Assembly (NCBI GenBank): GCA_963792915.1
Contig: CAWBYD010000006.1
Coordinates: 1 to 64,000, forward strand
Origin: Solirubrobacter sp963792915
GTDB lineage: Bacteria; Actinomycetota; Thermoleophilia; Solirubrobacterales; Solirubrobacteraceae
Reading direction: 5' to 3'
Length of the DNA stretch: 64,000 bases
Shown: in pieces, positions 17,309-26,254 of the stretch
Numbering within the stretch: the first letter of the stretch is position 1
Layout of the letters: every line of letters begins with the position of its first letter
Made by a program: the position numbers and the translations under genes
The notes under the pieces: generated by a model
Database searches by the model: none
What the model was told of the DNA's origin: nothing
What the model saw: only the letters and a program-made list of their open reading frames with translations

Positions 17309-17925
17309 TCAGTCGCCGGCGATGAAGATCGCATACCCGAGGGTCCCATCCCGGATCACCTCGCGCGCACGGGCAAGCAGGTCGATCGCGTCGGAGGTCG
17401 CGAGCGGGGCACCCGCGCCCGCTCGACGCCGAGCAGGCGGGCTCCGCGTTCGCCGCCGGAGAGCTGGATCGCTTCCGGCTCGCCCTCGGCGGCGACGAAC
17501 GCGTCGAGCATCGACTCGACCTCGGCGAGGGAGAGCGAGAACCCAGCTCCCCACGCCCCGGTCCCGGAAATCGGCGAAGCAGATCGGGCAGTCCAGGTTG
17601 CTGGCGCTGTTGACCTCGATGATCCCCAGACACGTGTGCAGAGCATGCTCGGGGCAGATCCCGCAGTCGTGCGGGCAGCCCCCTGCGAGACCTCGGTCTG
17701 GCGCTCGAGCGGCGCGCTGCCGGGCTTGTCGAAGGGCTGGATGTCGCGGTCGCGGGCGGCGTCGCCGTAGACGAGCGCCTCGATGCGGCCGTGGTCGGGA
17801 CAGGTCCGAGTCAGCATCACCCGGCCATCGCGCTCATCCAGCTCGGCGTCCAGCAACCGCTTGCAGCGCGGACGGATCGACTCGGTGCGGCCGAGCGATC
17901 CGCCGGCCTGCGCTCAGGTATAGGG
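17309..17925 (-). pseudogene. Decayed radical SAM protein with internal deletion
   Basis: Pieces of a radical SAM enzyme are readable: CKRLLDAELDERDGRVMLTR, ALVYGDAARDRDIQPFDKPG, LERQTEV, then in another frame GCPHDCGICPEHALHTCLG and SNLDCPICFADF, then FSLSLAEVESMLDAFVAAEG, IQLSGGE, and finally DLLARAREVIRDGTLGYAIF. The cluster-binding motif normally reads CNLDCPIC; here the first Cys is Ser (SNLDCPIC). Between IQLSGGE and the C-terminal piece most of the barrel is missing. Frame changes, a lost ligand and the deletion together make it non-functional. It lies directly upstream of the decayed membrane-anchored gene. Confidence 0.75.
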
Positions 17926-17932
17926 GGTGTGC

Positions 17933-18405
17933 TCACGGCTCCGGTTCGCTCACTCCCGACACTCTGACCGCGAACCGCCCGCAACGCGCGGGTTGAGCCA
18001 AATCACGGCGCGACCGATCGCCCCGGCGGCCTTGGGCCTCGCCGGTCGTGCCGGCGAGCAGCGCGCCGAGCAGCGCGCCGGCCAGCGCCCCGACGATGAC
18101 GCCGCCCGGCTGCCCGGCGATGACGGTCGCCTCCCGCTCGATCTGCAGAACGACGATCGCGAGCCAACCGACCGCGGCCGTCACCAGACCGGACGCCACC
18201 ACGGCCAGCGCGGACGCGCGCGCCGCTGCGCGCAACGAGTGACGGCGCAGGGCGCTGCCGCGACGAGCGGCGGGGCCAGGTGGTAGGTCCTGCCCGTCGC
18301 CGCAGTCAGCGCGATCCAGATCGCGGCGATAAGGGCCGCCGACCCGACGCCGAGCGCGAGACTGCCGACGACCGCCACGCCGCCAATTCGCGGCGTGGAC
18401 CTCAC
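17933..18405 (-). CDS. Small integral membrane protein, frameshifted
   Basis: GTG at 18405 opens VRSTPRIGGVAVVGSLALG with hydrophobic helices AALIAAIWIALTAATG and then, after one frame change near 18240, ALAVVASGLVTAAVGWLAIV and VIVGALAGALLGALLAG. About 155 residues with four predicted membrane helices, reminiscent of holin-like or glycine-zipper proteins. No family is recognised. It lies between a truncated integrase and the decayed radical SAM gene. Confidence 0.5.
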
Positions 18406-19223
18406 GCCGCCGCTGCCGCCCGCCAGGCTCGCGCGCCGCCGCTCACCTGCCCCTCGGGATCTCCGCTGCGGACGCCGCGGCCCGAGCCGATGTCGGCGGC
18501 GCCTGCGGCGCCGTGGGCATACGGCCGTGCGCACGCCTGCGAACGCGCCGCGAGCCGGGCTGTGACCGCCACGGTGACGGTCAGCACCAGGACGCTGCCG
18601 ATGTCGCGGTGCTCGAGCGCGACCCATTCGCCGGGGCGCAGCCCGGTGGCGGCGGCGAACAACACCATGGGTCCGTCGCGAGCTCCGAGCTCGTCGGCGA
18701 GGCGGTCGAGGTCGGCTTGCGTGTCGAACGGACGCATCTCGAGGCGGGGCGGCGGCGGGTTGTCGACGCCGGTCTTGGCGGGGTTGTGGTCGATGAGGCC
18801 CCCTCGACGGCTCGCGCGAGCGTCTGTCGGAGCGCTTGGGTGGCTTCGAAGCGGTGTCCCGCCGGGAGCGTCATCCGCCACGCGGCGATCGCGCGGGCGT
18901 CGAACTGGCCGATCGCCGTGGAGCCGAAGGCCGCTGTTGACTTCGCGAGCAGCCAGCGCAGCTTGGCCGTTGTCTCGGGCTGGCCGTCATGTTGGGCGAG
19001 GTACTCCTCGACGAGCTCAGCCGAGCGTGATGCGCGACGCGCCCTTTGCGCCGTTGCGCCGTGGACTGCGCCCGCTGGAGAGCTTCGCGGGCGTCGTCGG
19101 CGCGGCGTACCCGCCGCGCTGGATACGTGGCGACCCGCGCCCGTCGAGGCGGTAGCGATAGGCCCAGAGTCGCCGACCGTCGGCTCCCTTGGTCTTGAGC
19201 TCAAGGATCTGCCCGTGCTGCAT
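18402..19223 (-). pseudogene. Truncated tyrosine recombinase (integrase)
   Basis: MQHGQILELKTKGADGRRLW at 19223 is an Arm-type start. LVEEYLAQHDGQPETTAKLR to HRFEATQALRQTLARAV is the SAM-like core-binding domain. GLRPGEWVALEHRDI carries the first catalytic arginine. Three frames are needed to read it. Beyond 18600 similarity stops, so the HxLR, LGH and tyrosine motifs are missing. It is the remains of an integrated element located between the tRNA-like fragments at 9.55 and 26.26 kb. Confidence 0.75.
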
Positions 19224-19333
19224 AGTCGCCTCTGTCGGTTCCGCGCGGGGAGGTCGATGGCGACGCAGCCGGGGTGCGCGTGATTCGCATATCGAGAATC
19301 GGCGTCGCGCCCGCCGGTACGGTTGCATCACTG

Positions 19334-19567
19334 ATGCCCGAGCGGGAAGTAGTGGCTGTCGAGTTGGATGTTGAACTCGCGGCGATGCTTCGAGAGCGCG
19401 CCGCCGCCGGCCACGTGAGCGAAGGTGAGATCGTCGAGCGCGCGCTGCAGGCGGCCGATCTGCGCGCGCTCGTCAGCCGGCTCCGCGCTCGTAGCGAGCT
19501 CGACGAGGACGCGGCCATTCGTCTCGTCAATAACGAGATGAAGGCGGCTCGGTCCGCGCGCGCCTGA
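19334..19567 (+). CDS. Probable antitoxin of a PIN-type toxin-antitoxin pair
   Basis: A 77-residue protein: a beta strand (REVVAVELDVELAAML), then GHVSEGEIVERALQAADL and DEDAAIRLVNNEMKAAR. Size and pattern fit small ribbon-helix-helix-like antitoxins placed directly before PIN-domain RNases. ATG 19334 is preferred over an in-frame GTG at 19274, since GATTC-n9-GAATC, a small inverted repeat, lies between them and the promoter is expected there. The following PIN gene is only a remnant, so this may be an orphan antitoxin. Confidence 0.55.
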   Translation: MPEREVVAVELDVELAAMLRERAAAGHVSEGEIVERALQAADLRALVSRLRARSELDEDAAIRLVNNEMKAARSARA

Positions 19568-19570
19568 TCG

Positions 19571-19715
19571 GCGTCGGCTCGACGCCGATATGCGCGTGTC
19601 CGCAGCGCTCGCATGCGACGCCGCTGCGCGCGTTCGATGCGCTGCTCGACGGGCGGCTTGACGTCGTTGACTGCCTCGTCTCCACGCGACCTGATCCGCA
19701 GGCTCCGTCGATGAC
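19571..19715 (+). pseudogene. Remnant of a PIN-domain toxin
   Basis: DMRVSAALA in one frame followed by ATPLRAFDALLDGRLDVVDC in the next resembles the opening of VapC-like PIN proteins (an Asp near the N-terminus, then a helix and LxGRxDLV). Similarity ends near 19700. Only about 45 codons remain, so no toxin can be made. Confidence 0.4.
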
Positions 19716-19783
19716 GAGCGATGGCAGCGAGCGGGCGCGCGAGGGCCGTGCCCGGCGCTCCCGCAGCACCGTGCGGACGCCGC

Positions 19784-20287
19784 CTAGGAGTCCTCGAGCG
19801 AGCGGCGGATGTCGGCGATCTTGCGATACAGCCGCAGCGGGTTCTCGGGCACGTCGACGAAGCCCCAGCGGCGATAGAAGCCGGCGGCGGCGTCGTCGAT
19901 GGCATCGACGACTACGAGGCGTGCCGCGACCGCGTCGCTGGCGGCGACGGCCCGCCGCAGCGCTTCGGCGAGCAGGCGACTGCCCAGTCTGTGGCCTTGG
20001 TGGCGGCGGTCGACGGCGAGGCGGGCGATCAGGACGGTCGGGATCGGATGGCGGGGCATCCCGCGCGCGTAGCGTTTCGGGGCGTCTTCGCGACGTATCG
20101 AGCCGGTGGTGAGGCTCACGTACCCGGCGACCGTGTCACCGTCCAGCGCGAGGTAGGTGCGTGCGAGGTCGGCGCGCTGGCTGGCGAGCGCATGGCTGGC
20201 GAGCCACCGGTTGAGCGTCTCGTTGCCGCAGTCGAAGCCGGCGACGTCGTGCTCCTCGGCGAGGAGGACGAGTTCGAGGTCGCTCAC
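19784..20287 (-). CDS. GNAT acetyltransferase toxin (TacT/AtaT type)
   Basis: A 167-residue GNAT protein. The opening EHDVAGFDCGNETLNRWLAS and the acetyl-CoA loop RLAVDRRHQGHRLGSRLL are characteristic of toxins that acetylate aminoacyl-tRNA and block translation; FYRRWGF near the C-terminus is the conserved tyrosine region. GTG at 20287 overlaps the antitoxin stop as GTGA, so translation is coupled. Intact. It forms a type II pair with the DUF1778 antitoxin upstream. The tRNA target cannot be predicted. Confidence 0.93.
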   Translation of the reverse strand: MSDLELVLLAEEHDVAGFDCGNETLNRWLASHALASQRADLARTYLALDGDTVAGYVSLTTGSIRREDAPKRYARGMPRHPIPTVLIARLAVDRRHQGHRLGSRLLAEALRRAVAASDAVAARLVVVDAIDDAAAGFYRRWGFVDVPENPLRLYRKIADIRRSLEDS

Positions 20288-20562
20288 CGCTCGGCGATGC
20301 GTGGCAGCTTGAGCAGTTCGGTGAGCTCACCGACCGGCTCGGCGGCGCCGTCAAGCGCTGCGGCGAATGTCGCGAACGTCTGGTCGCTCATGACGAGGTG
20401 GCGGCGCTCATCAAGCATCTCGCGCGCTCGCTGTTGAGCGGCGCTCAGCAGGAACCCCGTCACGGTCTCGCCGGCGAGCGCGGCAGCCTCGCGGATCAGC
20501 GCATCCTGCGCGTCTGTAACGCGTACGTCGATGCGACGAGAACGGGTGGGGGCTGGGGGCAT
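20284..20562 (-). CDS. DUF1778 ribbon-helix-helix antitoxin
   Basis: A 92-residue protein: TRSRRIDVRVTDAQDALIRE is the RHH strand and helix that binds DNA, GETVTGFLLSAAQQRAREML continues the fold, and the C-terminal tail (TFATFAAALDGAAEPVGELT) should wrap the toxin. The ATG at 20562 lies directly against a pair of palindromes, with TACACT as a possible -10 element, leaving almost no leader: translation may be leaderless. It neutralises the GNAT toxin and probably represses the operon. Confidence 0.92.
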   Translation of the reverse strand: MPPAPTRSRRIDVRVTDAQDALIREAAALAGETVTGFLLSAAQQRAREMLDERRHLVMSDQTFATFAAALDGAAEPVGELTELLKLPRIAER

Positions 20563-20580
20563 TGTCCGGACAGTGTACAC
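20563..20580. promoter_or_regulatory. Palindromic operator/promoter of the DUF1778-GNAT pair
   Basis: TGTCCGGACA (10 bp, perfect palindrome) is followed directly by GTGTACAC (8 bp, perfect palindrome). They abut the antitoxin start codon and cover a TACACT -10-like element. RHH antitoxins bind such short palindromes in tandem, giving autorepression. Confidence 0.6.
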
Positions 20581-20764
20581 ACGCTGGGCAGTGGCTGACG
20601 TTCTCGTCAGGCGCGTGCGGATCGCTGGCGCGAGTGTAAGGCAGCGTGGCCGGCCGTCCGCTCGAGCGCCCGGGATGCGCGGAAGTTCACGCTGCGAGCG
20701 TGAGTGCGGTCCCGCGAGGCGCGTTGACCGTCCGGTCGCGCTGGCATCATCCGAGGCTCGGATC

Positions 20765-22462
20765 ATGTCCACCGGCGGAGCGACATCGGCGAGCGAGGCG
20801 CTGCACGCGCTGTATGGTCCGCTGATCGCGCGCCTGGAGGCGGGTGTTGCGATCGTGGAAGAGCACTCGGCGTTCGTGGACCAGGCGCTCGGCGTCGCGG
20901 CGCGGCCCGGGTTCGAGACGTTCATGTGCTTGTCGAGGCTGCGGTTTGAGCCCTTCGCGTATCAGCTGGAGGCGGCGGCTCGCGTCCTGCGCCACATGCA
21001 GGGGCGCGCGCTGCTGGCCGACGAGGTGGGGCTCGGGAAGACGATCGAGGCGGGGCTCGTGCTCAGTGAGCTGAGCCTGCGTGGTCTCGCGAAGCGCGCG
21101 CTCGTGGTCGCTCCCGCGGGGCTCGTTGGACAGTGGTGCGAGGAGCTCGAGCGCAAGTTCGCGCTTCCGTGCGTCGTCGCCAGCGCGTCGGCTCTGCCCG
21201 TCGCAGGCGAGGGTCTGCCGCCGGTCGTGGTGGCCTCGCTGGCCGCGGCGCGCCGGGACCCGCTGCGCGCGGCGCTGGTCGCGTGTGATTGGGATGTGGT
21301 CGTCGTAGACGAGGCGCACCGGCTCAAGAACCCTCGCAGCGCCTCGGCACGCCTGGCGCGGGCGCTGCGGGCCCGCCACCTGCTGCTGCTCACCGCGACG
21401 CCGATCGAGAACCGCCTCGCCGACCTGTTCCAGCTGGTCAGCCTCGTGCGGCCGGGGCTGTTGGGCGGCGCGCGCGAGTTCCGCACCCGTCACGGCGGCG
21501 GCGACGGCCGCGCCGTGCGCAACGTCGCCTCGCTTCAGCTCGCGCTGCGCGAGCTGATGGTCCGCCATCGCCGGAGCGAGATCTCGGTGATGCTGCCGCG
21601 CCGGCTTGCCGACACGGTGCGGGTCGCGCCCTGCGCGCAGGAGGCCGAGCTCTACGATGCGATTTCCGCGCGCGTGCGCAGCGAGGCGCGTGACGCCGGA
21701 CCGGCCCGCGCGCTGGCATTGCGCAGCGTCCAGCAGCTCGCCGGTTCGAGCCCGTGGGCGTGCATCCGTGTGCTCACGAAGCTCGGCTGGGGCGATCTGG
21801 CTCAGCAGGCCGCGGCGGTTCCCGCCACCGCCAAGGTGGAGGCCGTGCTGGCGCTGATCGATCGCCACCTGGAGCGCGGGGAGAAGGTCGTGGTCTTCAC
21901 CGCGTCGCGCGTGACGCTGGACCACCTGACTCGCGCCGTCGCCGCGCGTGGCATCGTGGCCGCGCACTACCACGGCAGCCTGGCTCGCGCGGAGAAGGAC
22001 GCGGCGATCGCCGCGTTCGCCGGCGCGACGCCCGTGCTGCTGAGCACCGAAGCGGCTGGAGAGGGTCGCAACCTGCAGTTCTGTCATGCGATGGTCAACT
22101 TCGACCTGCCGTGGAACCCGATGCGGATCGAGCAGAGGCTCGGACGGATTCACCGGATCGGTCAATGCCACGAAGTGGTGCTGACCAACCTGGTCGCGCG
22201 CGGGACGATCGAAGAGCGGCTGCTCGACGTCCTGCAGGCGAAGATCAACATGTTCGAGCTCGTCGTCGGCGAGCTCGACATGATCCTCGGGCGCGTGGAC
22301 GACGATCTCGACATCGAGACGCTTGTGTTCGAGCAGCACGTCGCGAGCAGTGACGACACCGAGCTCTCGGCGCGGCTCGACGCGGTCGGCGATCGGCTTG
22401 CGAGCGCACGCGACGCCTATCTCGAGACGCGCGATCGGATCGACGGGCTGGTCGCCGCATGA
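20765..22462 (+). CDS. SNF2-family DEAD/DEAH helicase (RapA/HepA-like), first gene of a two-gene module
   Basis: A 565-residue ATPase with both RecA lobes: Walker A ADEVGLGKTIEAG (about residue 85), VVVDEAHRLKN, TATPIENRL, then helicase C-domain with VVFTASRVTLDHL, STEAAGEGRNLQ, FDLPWNPMRIEQRLGRIHRI. These are all SNF2 motifs, so it should translocate on double-stranded DNA and remodel protein-DNA complexes. No N-terminal extra domain of RapA is present. Its stop overlaps the next gene by four bases (ATGA), so the two products are made together and probably form a complex. It lies in an accessory stretch beside a toxin-antitoxin pair. Confidence 0.92.
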   Translation: MSTGGATSASEALHALYGPLIARLEAGVAIVEEHSAFVDQALGVAARPGFETFMCLSRLRFEPFAYQLEAAARVLRHMQGRALLADEVGLGKTIEAGLVLSELSLRGLAKRALVVAPAGLVGQWCEELERKFALPCVVASASALPVAGEGLPPVVVASLAAARRDPLRAALVACDWDVVVVDEAHRLKNPRSASARLARALRARHLLLLTATPIENRLADLFQLVSLVRPGLLGGAREFRTRHGGGDGRAVRNVASLQLALRELMVRHRRSEISVMLPRRLADTVRVAPCAQEAELYDAISARVRSEARDAGPARALALRSVQQLAGSSPWACIRVLTKLGWGDLAQQAAAVPATAKVEAVLALIDRHLERGEKVVVFTASRVTLDHLTRAVAARGIVAAHYHGSLARAEKDAAIAAFAGATPVLLSTEAAGEGRNLQFCHAMVNFDLPWNPMRIEQRLGRIHRIGQCHEVVLTNLVARGTIEERLLDVLQAKINMFELVVGELDMILGRVDDDLDIETLVFEQHVASSDDTELSARLDAVGDRLASARDAYLETRDRIDGLVAA

Positions 22463-24468
22463 TCGCCGTCGGCGAAGAGCCGGCGCTGCGCTTCTGGCTG
22501 CGCTACGCCGAGCGCGAGGGGGCTCTGGTCGAGGAGCACGGCGAGCACGCGCTCCTGCTGCTTCCGCAGCCGCTGCAGGCGGCGAGCGAGCTCCCCGAGG
22601 AGGTGGCCGTCACCGCCGATCCTGACGTCGCGCGCGAGGACGGAGCGACGCTGCTGATCCCTGGCCACCCAGCGATCGAGCGCGCAGCGGCAGCGGTGCT
22701 CGCGCAGGGCGACGCCGGACACGCGTTCCTGCCCTGGCCCAAGTCGCGTGCGCCCGCGCGCTCGGCGCTCGAGGCACGCGCCCGCGAGCTGGTGCCGGTG
22801 GAGCACGGGCGCCTCGACGCCACCGGCGAGCTCGCTTCGGTGTACGTCCCACTGTTGCGCGTCGGAGCGGTCGTCAGCTACTCCGCATCGCTCTCGCTGC
22901 GTTTCGAGGAGCAGGAAGAGGCCTGGGTGGATGCGCGCACCGGCCTCGCGCCCGGCGCGGGGACACTCGCGACGCTGGCCGGCGCGGGCTGGAACCACGC
23001 ACCTGACCAGCGTCACCGCAGACTGCCCGCCGATCTTGCGGCGGCACTCCCACGGGCGCACGAGCAGTTGGAGCGGCGCGCCGCCGAGCGCCAGCGGTCG
23101 CTCGCGGTCCACGCGCGTCGCGCGCGCGACTCCGAGCTGGCGCGCGCAGACGCCTACTACCAGAGCGCGCTGGAGTCGATCGCCCACCGGCGTGCCACCG
23201 CAGACTCCGAGCGCGCCAGGCTGCTTGACGCGCAGGCTGACGCGACTCGCGCCGAGCACACGCGCCGCCGGCGGGAGATCGAACGCGCGTACGAGCCGAG
23301 CCGCGAGATCAGACCGTTCCGGCTGCAGTTGGTGCACGTTCCCGCGTTCGTTCTGGCGGTCGACGTGCGGCGTGGGAGTCGGAGCTTCCCGTTTACGCTC
23401 ACGTGGCTGGCGACGGCAGGCGAGTTTGCGGCCTCGCGCTGCCCCGCCTGCGGCGTGGCGGCGGGGCTGGTCGCCGGCCGAGACGGGCTCGGTTGCGCAG
23501 CGTGCGCGCCTAGCCGGGCTCCGTCAGCGACAGCCGCCGCGCGCACACAGCCCGCGCGTCCGCGCGCCATCCGGCCCGCACCGCCGCCATATCCGTCCGG
23601 GGCCGCCGCGGCCCAACCGTCGGAGGCGGCCACGCGCAGCGCGCCACCGCCTCAACCGGTCGTGCGCGCCGCGACCCCTCGGAGAGCCCCCGCGCCAGCG
23701 CGCCCTGCCAGGTCACGGCTGCCGCGCTCGAGCCCTTCGAGCCGCTCCGGAGGCAGGCCGCCGAGCGATGACAGAATCGAGCGCACGGGCAACAAGCTTG
23801 CGCTCGCCTTCTGGCAGCGCGTTGCTGGCGGCGAACGCTGGCCGCGCGCGAAGACCGCGCGCGACTCGCCGCTGCGGGCGCTCTATCGGCTCTACGGTGC
23901 GCCCGGGCCCCTGCACGCGCTCGGGGTTCCGCGCGGACGGCTTCCAGACGAGGCCACGGCGGTCACGTACCCCGGGCAGCGGGGTGAGCCTGCGCGGACG
24001 GTCGGCGTCGTGTTCGCGCAAGGCCGCGGCTACCGGTATGCGCTCGCTTGGTGGCTGGAAGCGGGCAAGCCGACGGTCGGCGAGGTATCTCCGGCGCCGC
24101 ACCCGCTCGCGCTGCCGCCGCTCGAGGGCGACGGCAGCGATCTCGGCGCGCTACTGCGCGAAGCGGCCGTACCGCCGGCGATCGAGCTCGATCCGGTCGC
24201 GGCGGCTCTCTGGGTCGCTGAGCTTGGGCGCAGCGGCCTGCCGTTCGTCGTTCGCTGCCTGGCGACGTGGTGGCGCGTCCGCGACGACGCCGCGGCGGGT
24301 CACGACGCCGCGGCCGCGGCCGTCGCGCACGCGGTGGCCAAGGCGTGCGGCATGCGCCGCACCAAGGACGCCGCGGCATCGATCTACGGCATCGAGGTCG
24401 CGGCCTTGGACCGGGCGGCGCAAGCGCTCGGTGGCGCGTTGCGGCTCGACCGCGCGCGCGGCTGGTAG
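22459..24468 (+). CDS. Coiled-coil, zinc-ribbon partner of the SNF2 helicase, unknown family
   Basis: A 669-residue protein with an unbroken reading frame. An N-terminal region (1-190) has alternating strands and helices. A charged coiled coil at about 200-285 (HEQLERRAAERQRSL to RREIERAYEPS) leads to a beta region and a zinc ribbon CPAC...CAAC at 328-349. A proline/alanine/arginine linker (355-435) joins to a C-terminal domain (about 440-669; GNKLALAFWQRVAGGERWPR). I do not recognise a named family. The four-base overlap with the helicase gene and the zinc ribbon suggest a nucleic-acid-binding targeting or regulatory subunit. A defence role is inference. Confidence 0.8.
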   Translation: MIAVGEEPALRFWLRYAEREGALVEEHGEHALLLLPQPLQAASELPEEVAVTADPDVAREDGATLLIPGHPAIERAAAAVLAQGDAGHAFLPWPKSRAPARSALEARARELVPVEHGRLDATGELASVYVPLLRVGAVVSYSASLSLRFEEQEEAWVDARTGLAPGAGTLATLAGAGWNHAPDQRHRRLPADLAAALPRAHEQLERRAAERQRSLAVHARRARDSELARADAYYQSALESIAHRRATADSERARLLDAQADATRAEHTRRRREIERAYEPSREIRPFRLQLVHVPAFVLAVDVRRGSRSFPFTLTWLATAGEFAASRCPACGVAAGLVAGRDGLGCAACAPSRAPSATAAARTQPARPRAIRPAPPPYPSGAAAAQPSEAATRSAPPPQPVVRAATPRRAPAPARPARSRLPRSSPSSRSGGRPPSDDRIERTGNKLALAFWQRVAGGERWPRAKTARDSPLRALYRLYGAPGPLHALGVPRGRLPDEATAVTYPGQRGEPARTVGVVFAQGRGYRYALAWWLEAGKPTVGEVSPAPHPLALPPLEGDGSDLGALLREAAVPPAIELDPVAAALWVAELGRSGLPFVVRCLATWWRVRDDAAAGHDAAAAAVAHAVAKACGMRRTKDAAASIYGIEVAALDRAAQALGGALRLDRARGW

Positions 24469-24851
24469 GCGGCGCGCGCCACCTGACCAACGCGGCGGTG
24501 CCCGCTCGCACAGGGCTCCGATGGCGTTCTGCATAGACGGCGCGTCGACGTTCCCAGATCGGTTCCGTCACGCCCGCAGTCACACTAGACGTCGGGTCGA
24601 TCAGCGCCACGGGTGGTCCGGTCCGAGCTGCAGGTGGAGCAGTCGCTGGTGCGCTCGGTCGGCGAGCAATGCCGTTGGACTCTCCGAGCCGGAGCGGTAC
24701 GCCCACTGTGGCCTCCCGGCGGCATCGGTCAACTGGACGGCGAGTGCGTGTCCCTGCTGCCGGATGGGATGATGTTGGCGCTTCTCGCCGGCCGGGCGAC
24801 GGCGTCGATCGACTTCGTGTACCCGCGATCGTGGCTCGCGCTGGAGATGCG
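24469..24851. other. Stretch between convergent genes; at most one small reading frame
   Basis: Apart from the weak small reading frame starting at 24613, no gene, repeat or terminator is evident. Confidence 0.4.
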
Positions 24852-24870
24852 TCAGCTGCGCAGCGTCTGA
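24613..24870 (+). CDS. Hypothetical small protein, weak
   Basis: A GTG-initiated frame of 85 codons, VVRSELQVEQSLVRSVGEQC through ATASIDFVYPRSWLALEMRQ. The composition looks protein-like but no family is recognised and no ribosome site is clear. It overlaps the tail of the convergent DUF6933 gene by 19 bases. It may be the end of a decayed gene. Confidence 0.25.
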   Translation: MVRSELQVEQSLVRSVGEQCRWTLRAGAVRPLWPPGGIGQLDGECVSLLPDGMMLALLAGRATASIDFVYPRSWLALEMRQLRSV

Positions 24871-25958
24871 GGTGGTTCTTCGCCGATCGCGAGTTCGCCG
24901 GCTGTCCAGGCGAGCGCGAGGAGCAGCCATTTGGCGATCTCCATCGGTTCGATGTCGGAGCCGGTCTCCAGAGCGTTCAGGTAGGCGCGCAGGGCTTGCG
25001 TGAGCCATGAGGCGACGGCGTACTGCAGGCCGTTGCGTTCGTCGCGGATCTCGTTCCAGGCCGCGACGGCCTCGCCGACCGCGCAGCGAATGACCCAGTC
25101 GCGTTCGGAGAGTTTCGGTTCGCCGGTGTGCTGGGCGAGCATCTCGATCGCCGCGATCGTGGCCAGTGCGCTGAGCTTGGTGTATTGCGCGTGCTGGATG
25201 CGCAGGCTCACTCGGTCGGATGCTGTGGCGTCCGTTGGGCGGTACGCGAGTGCGGTCGCGCCGGAGCTGATCGCCTCGACCAGGCAGTCACCGATCGAGG
25301 TCACAGGGTTGCCGTAGATGACGTCAGCGCCCGAGAGCCGCGCCGACGGCGGGTCGTCGCCGCTGCGGGCGCGTTCGCGTTCCTCGAAGAAGGCGTCGAG
25401 TACCACTTGCACGCGCCGCACGTGCACATCCTCATCGGTCGCTGTGTCGGCCGGGCGGACGGTGCGGTCCAGGAGGCGGTCCTCGACGAGGTCGAGCGGC
25501 TGTACGTAGCCACCGCCGCGGTTGTGCAGCGTGCGGCGCAGCTGCCGGTTGAGGCCGCGTAGGTCGGCGACGGCCAGTCCTCCGCTGGCCGCGCTGTGGT
25601 TGCGGCACATCGTCGCGGTGTCGTTCATGAAGCCGAGCACCTGCCGGCTCGCGGTGCGTGCCAGCCGCAGCGACGCCGGATCGAGGACGGCGAGCGCATC
25701 GCGGGCGAAGCCCTCATCCGCAAGAGCCGCCTCGATGTGGGCGATCACGAACGATCCGATCGTCTTGAGCTCGCGCGCACGGACGTCGGCGACGAACACG
25801 GGAAACAGCGTCCCCGCGTGCGTGAGCAGCAGGCATTTTCGCCGGTCGATCCAGAACAGGTTGGCGTACCAGTCCTCGTCGCTCGGTTGCGCGTCGACGA
25901 GCGTCGTGTCGTCGGCGCGCAGGAGGTCGAGCAGGCGCGTCGTGCAGCGGAGGATCAC
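24852..25958 (-). CDS. DUF6933 domain protein with a large helical C-terminal extension
   Basis: A 368-residue protein. The N-terminus, VILRCTTRLLDLLRADDTTL, WYANLFWIDRRKCLLLTHAG and TLFPVFVADVRARELKTIGS, matches the DUF6933 fold of about 160 residues found as a stand-alone protein in many bacteria. The remaining 200 residues are mostly helical (VVLDAFFEERERARSGDDPP to AKWLLLALAWTAGELAIGEE) and unrecognised. GTG at 25958 matches the family start; a TTG three codons earlier is possible. A perfect inverted repeat lies 37 bases upstream. Intact frame; function unknown. Confidence 0.75.
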   Translation of the reverse strand: MILRCTTRLLDLLRADDTTLVDAQPSDEDWYANLFWIDRRKCLLLTHAGTLFPVFVADVRARELKTIGSFVIAHIEAALADEGFARDALAVLDPASLRLARTASRQVLGFMNDTATMCRNHSAASGGLAVADLRGLNRQLRRTLHNRGGGYVQPLDLVEDRLLDRTVRPADTATDEDVHVRRVQVVLDAFFEERERARSGDDPPSARLSGADVIYGNPVTSIGDCLVEAISSGATALAYRPTDATASDRVSLRIQHAQYTKLSALATIAAIEMLAQHTGEPKLSERDWVIRCAVGEAVAAWNEIRDERNGLQYAVASWLTQALRAYLNALETGSDIEPMEIAKWLLLALAWTAGELAIGEEPPQTLRS

Positions 25959-25994
25959 GCGCCGCAAGCCTACTCACAGGCGTCGGCGAGATCT

Positions 25995-26010
25995 CTCACG
26001 GCACCGTGAG
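25995..26010. promoter_or_regulatory. Inverted repeat upstream of the DUF6933 gene
   Basis: CTCACGG and CCGTGAG are perfect 7-base arms around CA, 37 bases before the start codon. It could be an operator in the promoter; no regulator gene is adjacent. Confidence 0.35.
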
Positions 26011-26254
26011 CGAGTCGCTGAGCGTGATCTCGGCTGCCGTGCTGGCGCTGGCGCTCGCTGGCACCTCGGCGTGACTCCGCATCACAACCCGCCGAGCGTA
26101 CGCCGCGGCTGCTCAGCCCGGGTAACGAGTGGGTAACGGAGGGTGCCGAACGATGCCGTTGCCCGCGGGCAGCTGCCGAGTCACGGATTCGGCGTCCACG
26201 CAGGCAATTTGGCCTCCTGCGCGATGCCGGGAGACCGACTCGGACTGCCATGGC

